From JBCCCJ01 sp039029315 (GTDB lineage Bacteria; Bacteroidota; Bacteroidia; J057), in assembly GCA_039029315.1 (NCBI GenBank), contig JBCCGK010000029.1:1-64000 (forward strand): 64,000 nt of DNA, given 5' to 3'. Under the pieces are notes generated by a model. The model was not told where the DNA came from. It worked only from the letters and a program-made list of their open reading frames with translations, and did not search any database. Positions 44,438 through 53,191 of this stretch are shown in pieces. The translations under genes were made by a program, and so were the position numbers. Each line of letters opens with the position of its first letter. Position 1 is the stretch's first letter.

Positions 44438-45475
44438 ATGACATTCATTCTTCGCCCGACCTTGTTGCTTGGATTTATATGTGTGTTCTTTATGCAATTG
44501 ACAGCTCAGTTGCACAAACCTGCTTTGGAAGAAAATAAGCATACCCAAATCATGGTATTGGCTACCCAGCATCTTGAACAAATTGAAGACTTCGATCCTG
44601 CCGACTTGCATGCGTTGTTGGAAGAATTGGAGAAATGGAAGCCTGAAGCTATCTGTTTGGAAGCTCACGCTGCGAAACCAGCAGATTTGCTAGGAGAAGT
44701 AAGCAGCTACTTCATCAATGAGACTATTGTGAAGCAGGCCGCAACCAAATTGGCTGAATCATCTGTTGATTTTTCTCTGGAAGAATGGCTCAATCATCCC
44801 TCCACTGTGAAGAAAGAGCAAAGAGCACATGTGTTACTTGGGTTATTGGCAAATCGAGAGACCTATACTGCAGTCCTTAAATGGAAACAATGGTTTGGGA
44901 ATAACTATTCAAGCCAGCCAATCTTATCTATGGATTTGGATTCTTTTTTTGTCGAAACGCTTAAGAAATCAGATGAGCGAGTCAGTATCGGTTTGGAATT
45001 GGCAGGTCGATTAGGCCATGAACGCGTCTATCACATCGATGATCATACAGATAAGCCCTTATTATTAGGTTTTCAGAATGAATTGGTACAAGATCTTCAA
45101 CAAAAAATAGACTTGCAGGCAATTGGGGAAGCAGCTATTTATCAAGAATCATCCAGGCATCTCAAACAGGGAATATCCTCTGGGAATTTATTGTCCTTTT
45201 TTCAATTTCTAAATGGTTCTGCCTATCAAAAGGCCGACGTAGAGACTCAATGGCATCTGTTTTTTCAAACAGATCTTACTTCTCAATTGGATCGAAGCAG
45301 GGCTGCTCTGTGGGAAGTACGCAATCTCAATATGGCTTCACATATTCGTCGAGCGACGACTTTTCACCAAGGCCAGAAGGTATTAGTGATCGTAGGCGCG
45401 GGACACAAACCATTTTTAGATGCATATTTGAGCCAAATGATGGATGTAACCCTAATCAATCTGAATGACTTATAG
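44438..45475 (+). CDS. DUF5694 exported protein
   Basis: A 345-residue exported protein. The signal peptide is at about 1-25 (ending QLTAQ). The rest is the DUF5694 domain: KPEAICLEAHA near the N-terminus and VLVIVGAGHKPFLDAYLS near the C-terminus. The GAGH motif recalls TraB/ChaN-type proteins, but a function is not established. The ATG at 44438 is used. Its end overlaps the sensor kinase gene by 11 bases, so translation is coupled. Confidence 0.85.
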   Translation: MTFILRPTLLLGFICVFFMQLTAQLHKPALEENKHTQIMVLATQHLEQIEDFDPADLHALLEELEKWKPEAICLEAHAAKPADLLGEVSSYFINETIVKQAATKLAESSVDFSLEEWLNHPSTVKKEQRAHVLLGLLANRETYTAVLKWKQWFGNNYSSQPILSMDLDSFFVETLKKSDERVSIGLELAGRLGHERVYHIDDHTDKPLLLGFQNELVQDLQQKIDLQAIGEAAIYQESSRHLKQGISSGNLLSFFQFLNGSAYQKADVETQWHLFFQTDLTSQLDRSRAALWEVRNLNMASHIRRATTFHQGQKVLVIVGAGHKPFLDAYLSQMMDVTLINLNDL

Positions 45476-46502
45476 CAAATGGAAAAAGCTTGGAATATGT
45501 GGCCTTCTCCTGTTGGTCTACAGCAGTTTTGTGTATGTGCATACCTATTTGGTCGCCACTTTTGGAGAAACACCTTTTTACTCTTTTTCCAATCATCTGC
45601 TTTCCTTTTTCTATAGTTTATTGGCCTTGGTGAGTAGTACATGGACGTTCACACTGGTCAGAAAAAACAAACAATGGTTCGGCAGAATTCAGGAATATGT
45701 TGGGATGCTTGCGCTGAGTAGTCTGATGTTCTTTTGCATGGCCTGCCTATTATTTTTGTTTATAAGTATTGGGATAAATGGTTGGGTCAGTATGGAAGTC
45801 ATTCTGGCGAATGGTTTTTTTGCCACATTTACCTATCACCTCTTCATTGCTTGTTTCTTTTTTACTGTGGTGTTTTTTCAGGAGAAGAGTAAAGCTGAAC
45901 GCGAAGCCGTTCAATTGAGACAATATCAAGCAGAAACAGAACTCAATCTTCTGAAACAACAATTGGACCCACATTTTCTTTTCAATAATCTGAACATCTT
46001 GTCCGCTTTTATCCATAAACAGGATCATGAGGAAGCACAGGTTTTTTTAGAGAAATTTGTAGAAATATTCAGATATCGCTTGAAATATCGTCAGTCGGAT
46101 TTCGTGAAATTGGAAGAAGAACTCAAACATGCAGAGGATTATTTGCATCTGATCCATCGACGTTTTAAGAATCATTATCAATGGGAATTCTTCATTGACC
46201 GAAAGATAGTCACATCTACATTTATCATTCCAGGCACCCTGCAAATCTTATTGGAGAATGTTGTCAAGCACAATGAAGCCAGCGATGAACTTCCGATCCG
46301 AATCTATCTCAGCCTTGACCATGGATCTGTGAAACTGTTGAACAATATCCAAGTCAAGGCCTACAAGATCCCCTCATTGGGGATGGGTCTTTCTCACCTT
46401 AAATCTTTATATAAACTTCTTGGATTACAGATGGAAATTGATGTTCAGGAGGACAGTTTTCAGGTAACAATTCCATTGATCTCCCAAGTATCCCTCCCAT
46501 GA
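45465..46502 (+). CDS. LytS-type sensor histidine kinase
   Basis: A 345-residue membrane sensor kinase of the His_kinase (LytS/YehU) family. The N-terminal 140 residues form about four membrane helices with no large outside loop, so the signal may be in the membrane. A coiled coil leads to the phospho-accepting His170 (QLDPHFLFNNLNILSAF). The HATPase part has the N box LLENVVKHNEAS and a short C-terminus. Its stop overlaps the start of the response regulator gene, as is usual for this pair. Confidence 0.93.
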   Translation: MTYSKWKKLGICGLLLLVYSSFVYVHTYLVATFGETPFYSFSNHLLSFFYSLLALVSSTWTFTLVRKNKQWFGRIQEYVGMLALSSLMFFCMACLLFLFISIGINGWVSMEVILANGFFATFTYHLFIACFFFTVVFFQEKSKAEREAVQLRQYQAETELNLLKQQLDPHFLFNNLNILSAFIHKQDHEEAQVFLEKFVEIFRYRLKYRQSDFVKLEEELKHAEDYLHLIHRRFKNHYQWEFFIDRKIVTSTFIIPGTLQILLENVVKHNEASDELPIRIYLSLDHGSVKLLNNIQVKAYKIPSLGMGLSHLKSLYKLLGLQMEIDVQEDSFQVTIPLISQVSLP

Positions 46503-47263
46503 AACTCTTATTGATTGAAGATGAAGAATTGGCCTTAGAGAAGCTTCGATCCTATCTGGAGGAGATCTTACCTGGATGTGAGATCATCGCTTCATTGGAC
46601 TCAGTCAAATCAGTCCTTGCTTATTTGTCTTTTGAAAAAGAGATTGATTTGATTTTTGCAGATATAGAACTGATTGATGGGCATGTGTTCTCTGCTTTCG
46701 GGCAGGTGAATGTGCCTTGTCCAGTGATATTTTTGACGGCTTTTGATCAATATGCGATGCAGGCCTTTGAAGCGAATGGCATCGCTTATTTATTAAAACC
46801 ATTTTCCTTTGACCAATTGAAAAATAGCATTGATCGGGTTTTGAAACTTGGGGCGAAACAAACACAAGCAGACAAACAATTTCTGGGAGATTTGTATCAG
46901 GCGATGCTGGCACAACAAGCAGTCTATAAGCAAAGATTTGTTGTTAGAAAGGGGAAAAGTATTCTGTTATTACCAACAGAGGAAATCTTGCTGATTCGAT
47001 CTCAGGCGGGTTTGATCACCGCGATTAACAAAAAGGGAAGGAAATGTCTCCTGCAAGAATCAAGTTTGAGCGAAATAGAAAAACAGCTTGATCCTTCTTG
47101 CTTCCTCCGCATCAATAGAAGTGAAATTCTTCATATACAAGCCATAGAACATCTGGAATACTATACCAAAGACAGTTTGGCTGTGATCCTGGTTCAGGGA
47201 CTTGGTACATTGATCTCAAGCCAAAGTCGAACACCCACCTTGAGAAAGTGGTTGGCGAAATGA
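46499..47263 (+). CDS. LytTR-family response regulator
   Basis: A 254-residue regulator: a receiver domain (about 1-120) with phospho-acceptor Asp55 (LIFADIELIDG) and the conserved Lys101 (KPFSF), and a C-terminal LytTR DNA-binding domain (about 150-250; FLRINRSEILHI). It is the partner of the LytS-like kinase. Targets are unknown but may include the DUF5694 operon itself. Confidence 0.93.
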   Translation: MKLLLIEDEELALEKLRSYLEEILPGCEIIASLDSVKSVLAYLSFEKEIDLIFADIELIDGHVFSAFGQVNVPCPVIFLTAFDQYAMQAFEANGIAYLLKPFSFDQLKNSIDRVLKLGAKQTQADKQFLGDLYQAMLAQQAVYKQRFVVRKGKSILLLPTEEILLIRSQAGLITAINKKGRKCLLQESSLSEIEKQLDPSCFLRINRSEILHIQAIEHLEYYTKDSLAVILVQGLGTLISSQSRTPTLRKWLAK

Positions 47264-47277
47264 ATGGAGAACTTTGT

Positions 47278-48195
47278 TTATGTATCCTGAACAAGAGAAG
47301 GGAATAAATAATCTCCCTCGCGAGGTTCATATTTCCATCGTCTGTGGGTCCACAACCAAAAAGAAGGATTGCGATGAATTGTTTTGGCCAGTTGTTGGGC
47401 CTGGAAATCGGTATAGATATGAATATTTTCCTGATTCTCTGGCAGGAAATTCTCTGTTTCGAATCGCACTAATTCTACTTCATATTGACCTCGTTTGGGC
47501 TTTCTTACATCAGCATAATAGATAGGAGCTTTCGTTCTGAGAGCAATTTTGGCTACACTGGTATGAAATGCAGTAGGTTGATTGAGAAAGGAGGTGAAGA
47601 GTAAGCGATTCCCTCGATGAGGGGCCTGATCAAAAATAAATCCGAACAAGCAAAAAGATTGTAATTGCCTGACTGCTTGAATCATGCCATGCTTCATCGG
47701 AAACATCTTCAGGCCTCGCCGCTCTCGCATATAGGTAATCAAATCCTCAAACAATTGTGAGGAGAATGGATTGTAAATCGCAAAGGTTGGAATTCGATTC
47801 TGACACATCAGATCCAATCGGGCACACATCCATTCAAAATTTCCATAATGAGATGCCAACAATAGCATCCCTTGATCATCTCGTATCATTTGATCGACTA
47901 TCTCGGGCTTGCGCAACTTCACCCTCGATTGCAATTCCTGATCCGACATGCTGAAACTTTTCAGGGTCTCAACGATCACATCACAAAAATGTCGATAAAA
48001 ACGCCTTTCGATTTGTTCTAGTTTTGGGGCATCAAAGCTCGGAAAGGAGGAAGCCAAATTAGACCTGACAACCTTCCTGCGGTATCTGGCTATATAGAAG
48101 ATAAACAAAAATCCTGCATCACTGATTCGGTAAAGGAACCACATTGGAAGCTTGCTAAACAAAATTGTGGCTCCTAGAACAAAACGATTAATCAT
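47278..48195 (-). CDS. LpxL/HtrB-type lysophospholipid acyltransferase
   Basis: A 305-residue inner-membrane acyltransferase, probably adding an acyl chain to lipid A. The catalytic HX4E is at His116-Glu121 (SHYGNFEW). The N-terminus has one hydrophobic anchor (about 8-35). It overlaps the upstream GWxTD gene by eight bases, so the two are translationally coupled. The exact role (LpxL-like or an aminolipid acyltransferase) is not resolved. Confidence 0.9.
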   Translation of the reverse strand: MINRFVLGATILFSKLPMWFLYRISDAGFLFIFYIARYRRKVVRSNLASSFPSFDAPKLEQIERRFYRHFCDVIVETLKSFSMSDQELQSRVKLRKPEIVDQMIRDDQGMLLLASHYGNFEWMCARLDLMCQNRIPTFAIYNPFSSQLFEDLITYMRERRGLKMFPMKHGMIQAVRQLQSFCLFGFIFDQAPHRGNRLLFTSFLNQPTAFHTSVAKIALRTKAPIYYADVRKPKRGQYEVELVRFETENFLPENQENIHIYTDFQAQQLAKTIHRNPSFWLWTHRRWKYEPREGDYLFPSLVQDT

Positions 48196-49669
48196 CTATT
48201 TCCAAATCAGATTTAAAGCGTCGTGTACGATTTCTCTCAAAATCTACCCCGGAATCAACATCAGAAGTCAACTGACTTCGCCATCTTGGATTGTTGACTT
48301 CTCCATATTTGGTAGAATGCAGGAGAGGATATTCATTGGTCGCAAGATCTGGATCAAAAAATATAAACACAACATTGGTTTGGGAACCGAGTCGATTATA
48401 TCGCCAGATTTCATAGGGAAGAAGATTTGCTTTGGAAGGATGTCTCTCCACATCATAGGGAATTCCATATTTGATAAATACTCTGCCTCTATCTGTCTGC
48501 CAACCGGGTCGGAAGCTAGACTTGAATTCCTGATTGACATAATCGATGGCAACCAAATGCCCATTCCACATTTCCTGAATAGACTTATCTTGCGCCCTCC
48601 TCTTCTCAAAGAAACTGAACAAAAAGTTCTTTTTCTGATCATAATTTTCCAAGGCCTTGATGAAATTTTGTTCCTGCTGGGAACTGGCATACAAAAGGGT
48701 TTGTAGATAATAATCCAATTCCTTTTCTGTATACTCTCCGAAGACCTCTGTCTGATTGATATTGTCTGCAAGTGGGATGGAAATGGTGCCATCTTCCTGG
48801 GATTTGTACACCCAAAAAACCTCCCGATAGGTTTTGGCAACCCGATTTGTTTGATTCAGTAGTTCGACTTGCAAATGATAGGTACCAGAAGAAAGCAGAC
48901 TGATATCGATTGTTTCCTTATAGGCATTCACACTTCTTGGCGGACGCCCCTGTCCGAGTGTTTCTGTTACGAACAAGCGATTGTCCCCTTTGTACACGAC
49001 ACATCGAATCAGGAAATTGTCTTCCAGCTTTTTGTCAGCATTGTAGATTTCCTGGTAAAAAACGATAAAGTCTTCGTTGATAAACGCACTATTGCTTACC
49101 TGAGGGATCAGTTCATCTTTTCCAGCAAATCGTCTCCCTCCTTCTCCTTTTTCCAGTTCTCCTGCCACCCATTTGATATCGCTAAATCCAATTTCGTCTC
49201 CTGTCAGTTTCGGGAGATCAAATTCGATGAATGTAGAATCCTTGCTGGGGATAATGGCACTGCTATCTGTGGAGACCGATCTGAATAAATATTTACCTGG
49301 TTCCAGGGCTATGCTATGTGTTTGGATAAGATTTCCTTTTTTTCTGGATTCAAGTGTGGTGTCGGGAAGGCGGATTTTCTGAGGAAGCTGTAAGTTGTAG
49401 GTGTCAGAATAATAGAGCTCCTTATGCCCATCAATAATTCGCTCCAGGCTATAATCTATGTTGACTTTGGCCTGGAACATATTGTCCTCCTCTTGCTGAT
49501 AGGAAATAGATGTACCTGGGATTGCCAGATAAATTTGGATATATGGCTCACCAGTATTGCTTTTGTAAAATCTACAAATGTCTGAGTATAACTTCACAGA
49601 AGGAGACTGAGCCAGACAAAAACCGGATGCCATGACCATCAATGCGAATAACGAAAGGAACTTTTTCAT
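48188..49669 (-). CDS. GWxTD-domain exported protein (paralogue 2)
   Basis: A 493-residue exported protein. The signal peptide ends near residue 21. A beta-rich region runs to about 330, then a helical stretch, then the GWxTD domain (GWQTDRGRVFIKYGIPYDVE) with a tail WRYNRLGSQTNVVFIFFD. It is longer than the paralogue at 19340-20542 but shares the same C-terminal block. It is coupled to the acyltransferase gene. The function is unknown; an outer-membrane or periplasmic role is likely. Confidence 0.88.
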   Translation of the reverse strand: MKKFLSLFALMVMASGFCLAQSPSVKLYSDICRFYKSNTGEPYIQIYLAIPGTSISYQQEEDNMFQAKVNIDYSLERIIDGHKELYYSDTYNLQLPQKIRLPDTTLESRKKGNLIQTHSIALEPGKYLFRSVSTDSSAIIPSKDSTFIEFDLPKLTGDEIGFSDIKWVAGELEKGEGGRRFAGKDELIPQVSNSAFINEDFIVFYQEIYNADKKLEDNFLIRCVVYKGDNRLFVTETLGQGRPPRSVNAYKETIDISLLSSGTYHLQVELLNQTNRVAKTYREVFWVYKSQEDGTISIPLADNINQTEVFGEYTEKELDYYLQTLLYASSQQEQNFIKALENYDQKKNFLFSFFEKRRAQDKSIQEMWNGHLVAIDYVNQEFKSSFRPGWQTDRGRVFIKYGIPYDVERHPSKANLLPYEIWRYNRLGSQTNVVFIFFDPDLATNEYPLLHSTKYGEVNNPRWRSQLTSDVDSGVDFERNRTRRFKSDLEIDD

Positions 49670-49756
49670 TTCTCAGGAGTTTTGAGTAAGCTTGAGGCAC
49701 AATTTCCACTTGAATTCTCAATTTCCCAAATTCACAGATTGAATCCAATTACGCAG

Positions 49757-50371
49757 GTGAACATCTTTCCCAGTTGTTATTGCCCACCTATTCCCTGGTT
49801 TGTAGCTGCTCTACGTCATCAATCCATCAATATTGAGCAATGGAACCATTACCGCAAACAGCGGTATAGCAGCAGAATGTATGTCAAACTATCCAATCGA
49901 ATTTATCCTTTGACCATCCCAGTAGAAAGGCGAGGAGCCAAAATGCCCTTGAAAGAAAAGAAAATTTCATATCAGGAAGATTGGCGGAGGCAACACTGGA
50001 ATAGCCTGATGTCAGCGTATCAGAATTCTCCTTATTTCGAATATTATGCACAGCAGATCCATGCCTGTTTGTATCAGTCGCATGTCTTTTTGATAGACTT
50101 GCATATGGAGTTGCTGCTGAAGATATTGAAGTGGTTGAATTGGGATGGAACTCTTTCGTTGACAGAAGAATACCTCTCCAGTGATCGGTATGAATTCGAT
50201 CTAAGACAGGCTTTTGATCCAAGTCTGAAGAGTTTTCCTTCTTGGTTTGTTCCAGTACGCTATCCACAAGTATTTGACGGATTTCAGCCGGGTCTGTCCA
50301 TTCTGGATCTTCTATGCAATGAAGGGCCAGTTTCTCGTGGAATGCTGCTGAATTCTTTCAGACAAGATTGA
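49757..50371 (+). CDS. WbqC family protein
   Basis: A member of the WbqC family, found near surface-polysaccharide genes and of uncertain enzymatic role. Family blocks are CYCPPIPWFVAALRH and YPLTIPVERRGAKMPLKEKK. There is no ATG near the domain start. A GTG at 49757 (VNIFPSCYCPP) best fits related proteins and gives 204 residues. A TTG at 49739 and a TTG at 49682 (229 residues) are alternatives. It diverges from the GWxTD gene and precedes ribBA by 53 bases. Confidence 0.8.
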   Translation: MNIFPSCYCPPIPWFVAALRHQSINIEQWNHYRKQRYSSRMYVKLSNRIYPLTIPVERRGAKMPLKEKKISYQEDWRRQHWNSLMSAYQNSPYFEYYAQQIHACLYQSHVFLIDLHMELLLKILKWLNWDGTLSLTEEYLSSDRYEFDLRQAFDPSLKSFPSWFVPVRYPQVFDGFQPGLSILDLLCNEGPVSRGMLLNSFRQD

Positions 50372-50403
50372 GAAGAATCCCTAGAGTCCAATTCAGCGTT
50401 TTG

Positions 50404-50411
50404 TATCTTTG
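50404..50411 (+). promoter_or_regulatory. Probable -7 promoter element of ribBA
   Basis: TATCTTTG followed by CACC matches TAnnTTTG in a context seen at many Bacteroidota genes. It is 13 bases before the ATG at 50425 and 25 before an alternative ATG at 50437. No good -33 element is at the right distance. Confidence 0.48.
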
Positions 50412-50424
50412 CACCAAACTCAAA

Positions 50425-51657
50425 ATGGATATACCTATGGATCCTGTAAAAATTGACAGCATAGAATCTGCCATCGAAGATATAAAAAGAGGCAAAATGG
50501 TCATTGTTGTGGATGATGCCGATCGGGAGAATGAAGGAGATTTTGTCATTGCTGCACGCTTTGCGAGTCCTGAAGTGATCAACTTTATGGCGACTCATGG
50601 ACGAGGATTGATTTGTGTTCCGCTGACCGAGGAGAGATGTCAGGAACTAGATCTGGAATTGATGGTTGGAAAATCGAATACAGCTCACCTTGAGACTGCC
50701 TTCACCGTTTCTGTAGATTATTTGAAAGATGGTTGTACAACGGGCATTTCAGCTTCAGATCGCTCACGAACGGTTCAGGCATTGATTGATCCAGAGGCGA
50801 AAGCTGAGGAATTTGGAAGACCAGGCCATATTTTTCCACTGACCGCAAAGGCGGGAGGCGTATTGCGACGATCTGGTCATACAGAAGCCGGAGTGGATTT
50901 GGCAAGAATTGCAGGATATGAACCTGCGGCTGTGATTGTGGAAATCATGAATGAAGATGGAAGTATGGCACGTGTGCCAGACCTTCGGAAGGTAGCAGAT
51001 GAATTTGACCTGAAACTCATCACAATAGAAGACCTAATCACCTATCGCCTGGAGACCGAGTCCCTGATTCGCAAGGAGATTTGCGTGGACATGCCGACAG
51101 AATATGGCAATTTTAAAATGGCAGCCTATCGCCAGTTGGATACAGATGAACTCCATTTGGCAATATTCAAGGGGGACTGGAAAGCTGACGAGCCCATTCT
51201 GACCCGTGTCCACTCCTCTTGTGTAACGGGAGATATATTTGGCTCATGCCGCTGTGATTGCGGTCCTCAGTTGGCAACAGCTCTCCAAAAGGTGGAGGAA
51301 GAAGGAAAAGGACTTGTCCTCTACATGCAGCAGGAAGGAAGAGGCATAGGCTTGGTGAACAAGCTGAAAGCCTATAAGCTTCAGGAACTTGGGCGCGACA
51401 CAGTAGAAGCCAATCTTGAATTGGGCTTCAAAATGGACGAGCGAGATTATGGTGTTGGAGCACAGATATTGCGCGACATGGGTGTCCGAAAAATGCGACT
51501 CATGACCAACAATCCAACCAAAAGAGCGGGCTTGATTGGGTATGGATTGGAAATTGTCGAAAATGTGCCAATTGAAATTTCTCCTAATCCATTTAATCAA
51601 AAATATCTCTTGACCAAAAAATTGAAAATGGGCCATCAAATTCTGAAAGATGCCTAG
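50425..51657 (+). CDS. ribBA: Bifunctional riboflavin biosynthesis protein RibBA
   Basis: A 410-residue bifunctional enzyme. The N-terminal half is 3,4-dihydroxy-2-butanone-4-phosphate synthase (about 10-205) with the acidic active-site loop DDADRENEGD (30-39). The C-terminal half is GTP cyclohydrolase II (about 210-405) with zinc Cys266, Cys277 and Cys279 in SSCVTGDIFGSCRCDCG and the GRGIGL block. Together they start both branches of riboflavin synthesis. No FMN riboswitch fits in the short leader. The ATG at 50425 is used; 50437 is possible if the -7 element at 50404 is real. Confidence 0.96.
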   Translation: MDIPMDPVKIDSIESAIEDIKRGKMVIVVDDADRENEGDFVIAARFASPEVINFMATHGRGLICVPLTEERCQELDLELMVGKSNTAHLETAFTVSVDYLKDGCTTGISASDRSRTVQALIDPEAKAEEFGRPGHIFPLTAKAGGVLRRSGHTEAGVDLARIAGYEPAAVIVEIMNEDGSMARVPDLRKVADEFDLKLITIEDLITYRLETESLIRKEICVDMPTEYGNFKMAAYRQLDTDELHLAIFKGDWKADEPILTRVHSSCVTGDIFGSCRCDCGPQLATALQKVEEEGKGLVLYMQQEGRGIGLVNKLKAYKLQELGRDTVEANLELGFKMDERDYGVGAQILRDMGVRKMRLMTNNPTKRAGLIGYGLEIVENVPIEISPNPFNQKYLLTKKLKMGHQILKDA

Positions 51658-53191
51658 AAAATGGCTATCCATAGGGATGCCCATTGGAATTGTTTTGTTC
51701 ACGATTTTGCTCCTGTGGCTCGCTCTGGAGCGGCATCAATTTGACTTTATTTATCCACTGGATGATGCTTATATCCATCTGGCAATCGCCAAAAATCTGA
51801 TTCTCCACGGGAATTGGGGCATGTCTCCTGATCAATTTCACTTTTCTTCCTCTTCTCCTGGCTACACCTTATTGTTGGCCCTGGGGTACGGAATCACTGG
51901 CACCAATGTCTGGATGCCACTCTTGATCAATGGCTTGGTTGCAGTGGCCACCTGGATATGGATCTATCGGATATTCCCAGCTCGAAAATCCATCTGGACA
52001 GGCGTCATTTTTTTTCTTGCTCCTGTTCCCTTGTTGTTTTTGTGTGGGATGGAACACTTGATTCAATGCTCTGTCTGCATGCTGTTGTTGTGGAAGACGA
52101 CTGAATATTTGGACAAGGAAACAAACAACCCCTGGCAAATACTTGTTTTTGCCTTTTTGGCAGTCTTATTCCGCTACGAAGGACTATTCCTCATAGTGGC
52201 AATCAGTGTGTTGGCAATTCTCCTTCAAAAGAAAAAATTTGCAGCTCTACTGATGCTGGCAGGCACAATGCCAGTGTTAATAAGTGGTGGATTGTCTCTG
52301 TATGCCGGAGGAACTTTTTTGCCACTGTCCATCTGGATGAAAGGCCATAGTCCGGGAGTGAGTGTGAGCGAATTGGGGCAGTGGTTGGCAACCGGAATTG
52401 GCCGATTGTATGACAACCCCTTTATCCTGGTTCTTGGGATAGCCTTATTGATTCTGGCTGGAGCTGCTGCACATAGGCACAAAAACTGGAAAAATGCTAC
52501 CACCATTTGCTGTTCCATCGTGCTACTGAATCTGATCATTCACGCTCTTTTTGCTGAAATAGGGGGCTACCGTTATGAGGCTTATTTGATTTGTATGGGG
52601 ATCTTGTGTATCGCTCAGGGAGTAGAGAGAAATAACTTTTTTGATCTCTTTCGCTTGACAGTTCCTTCTCGTTTTTTCATTCTTGGAGCTGTTGCCCTGT
52701 TGCTGTTTCCACTTTTGGTTCGCGTAGTATTTTTTTATATCAATTATCCTCTTGCCACCCAAAATATTTATCATCAACACATACAAATGGCCAAATTCCT
52801 TCAGCAGTATGATTCTGATTCTCGAATAGCAGTCAATGACATTGGAGCTGTGAGTTTTTTTACAAAAGTTCAGCTGTTGGATTTGTTGGGGATTGCCAAT
52901 GAGGAAGTGGCCAGTTTGAGAAAACAGAATCAATATTCAGCGAATGAAGTCCTGAGAATTAGCACACAGCAGAAAATCCGTTTGGCGGTCGTTCATGAAG
53001 AGTGGGTGGGTATATATCTTCCTGAAAATTGGCAAAAGATAGCTTCATGGACCATTCCTGACAACTTTATTTGTGCGTTCGAAACAGTTAGTTGGTATGC
53101 TGTGAACCCTGAAGAAACTGAACGATTAAGACAAGCGCTCAAGGAGTTTGAGCCTTCTCTTCCCAAAGGAATCAGCGTGGAGTATCACTAA
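51650..53191 (+). CDS. GT-C-type membrane glycosyltransferase
   Basis: A 513-residue polytopic membrane protein with about eleven helices. The first outside loop has the acidic motif PLDDAYIHLAIAKNLI, typical of GT-C enzymes using polyprenyl-phosphate sugars, followed by SSSPGYTLLLAL. The C-terminal soluble part (about 375-513) is mixed alpha/beta. It overlaps the end of ribBA by eight bases. Its stop codon is interleaved with that of the convergent DUF389 gene (53188-53191). Confidence 0.83.
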   Translation: MPRKWLSIGMPIGIVLFTILLLWLALERHQFDFIYPLDDAYIHLAIAKNLILHGNWGMSPDQFHFSSSSPGYTLLLALGYGITGTNVWMPLLINGLVAVATWIWIYRIFPARKSIWTGVIFFLAPVPLLFLCGMEHLIQCSVCMLLLWKTTEYLDKETNNPWQILVFAFLAVLFRYEGLFLIVAISVLAILLQKKKFAALLMLAGTMPVLISGGLSLYAGGTFLPLSIWMKGHSPGVSVSELGQWLATGIGRLYDNPFILVLGIALLILAGAAAHRHKNWKNATTICCSIVLLNLIIHALFAEIGGYRYEAYLICMGILCIAQGVERNNFFDLFRLTVPSRFFILGAVALLLFPLLVRVVFFYINYPLATQNIYHQHIQMAKFLQQYDSDSRIAVNDIGAVSFFTKVQLLDLLGIANEEVASLRKQNQYSANEVLRISTQQKIRLAVVHEEWVGIYLPENWQKIASWTIPDNFICAFETVSWYAVNPEETERLRQALKEFEPSLPKGISVEYH

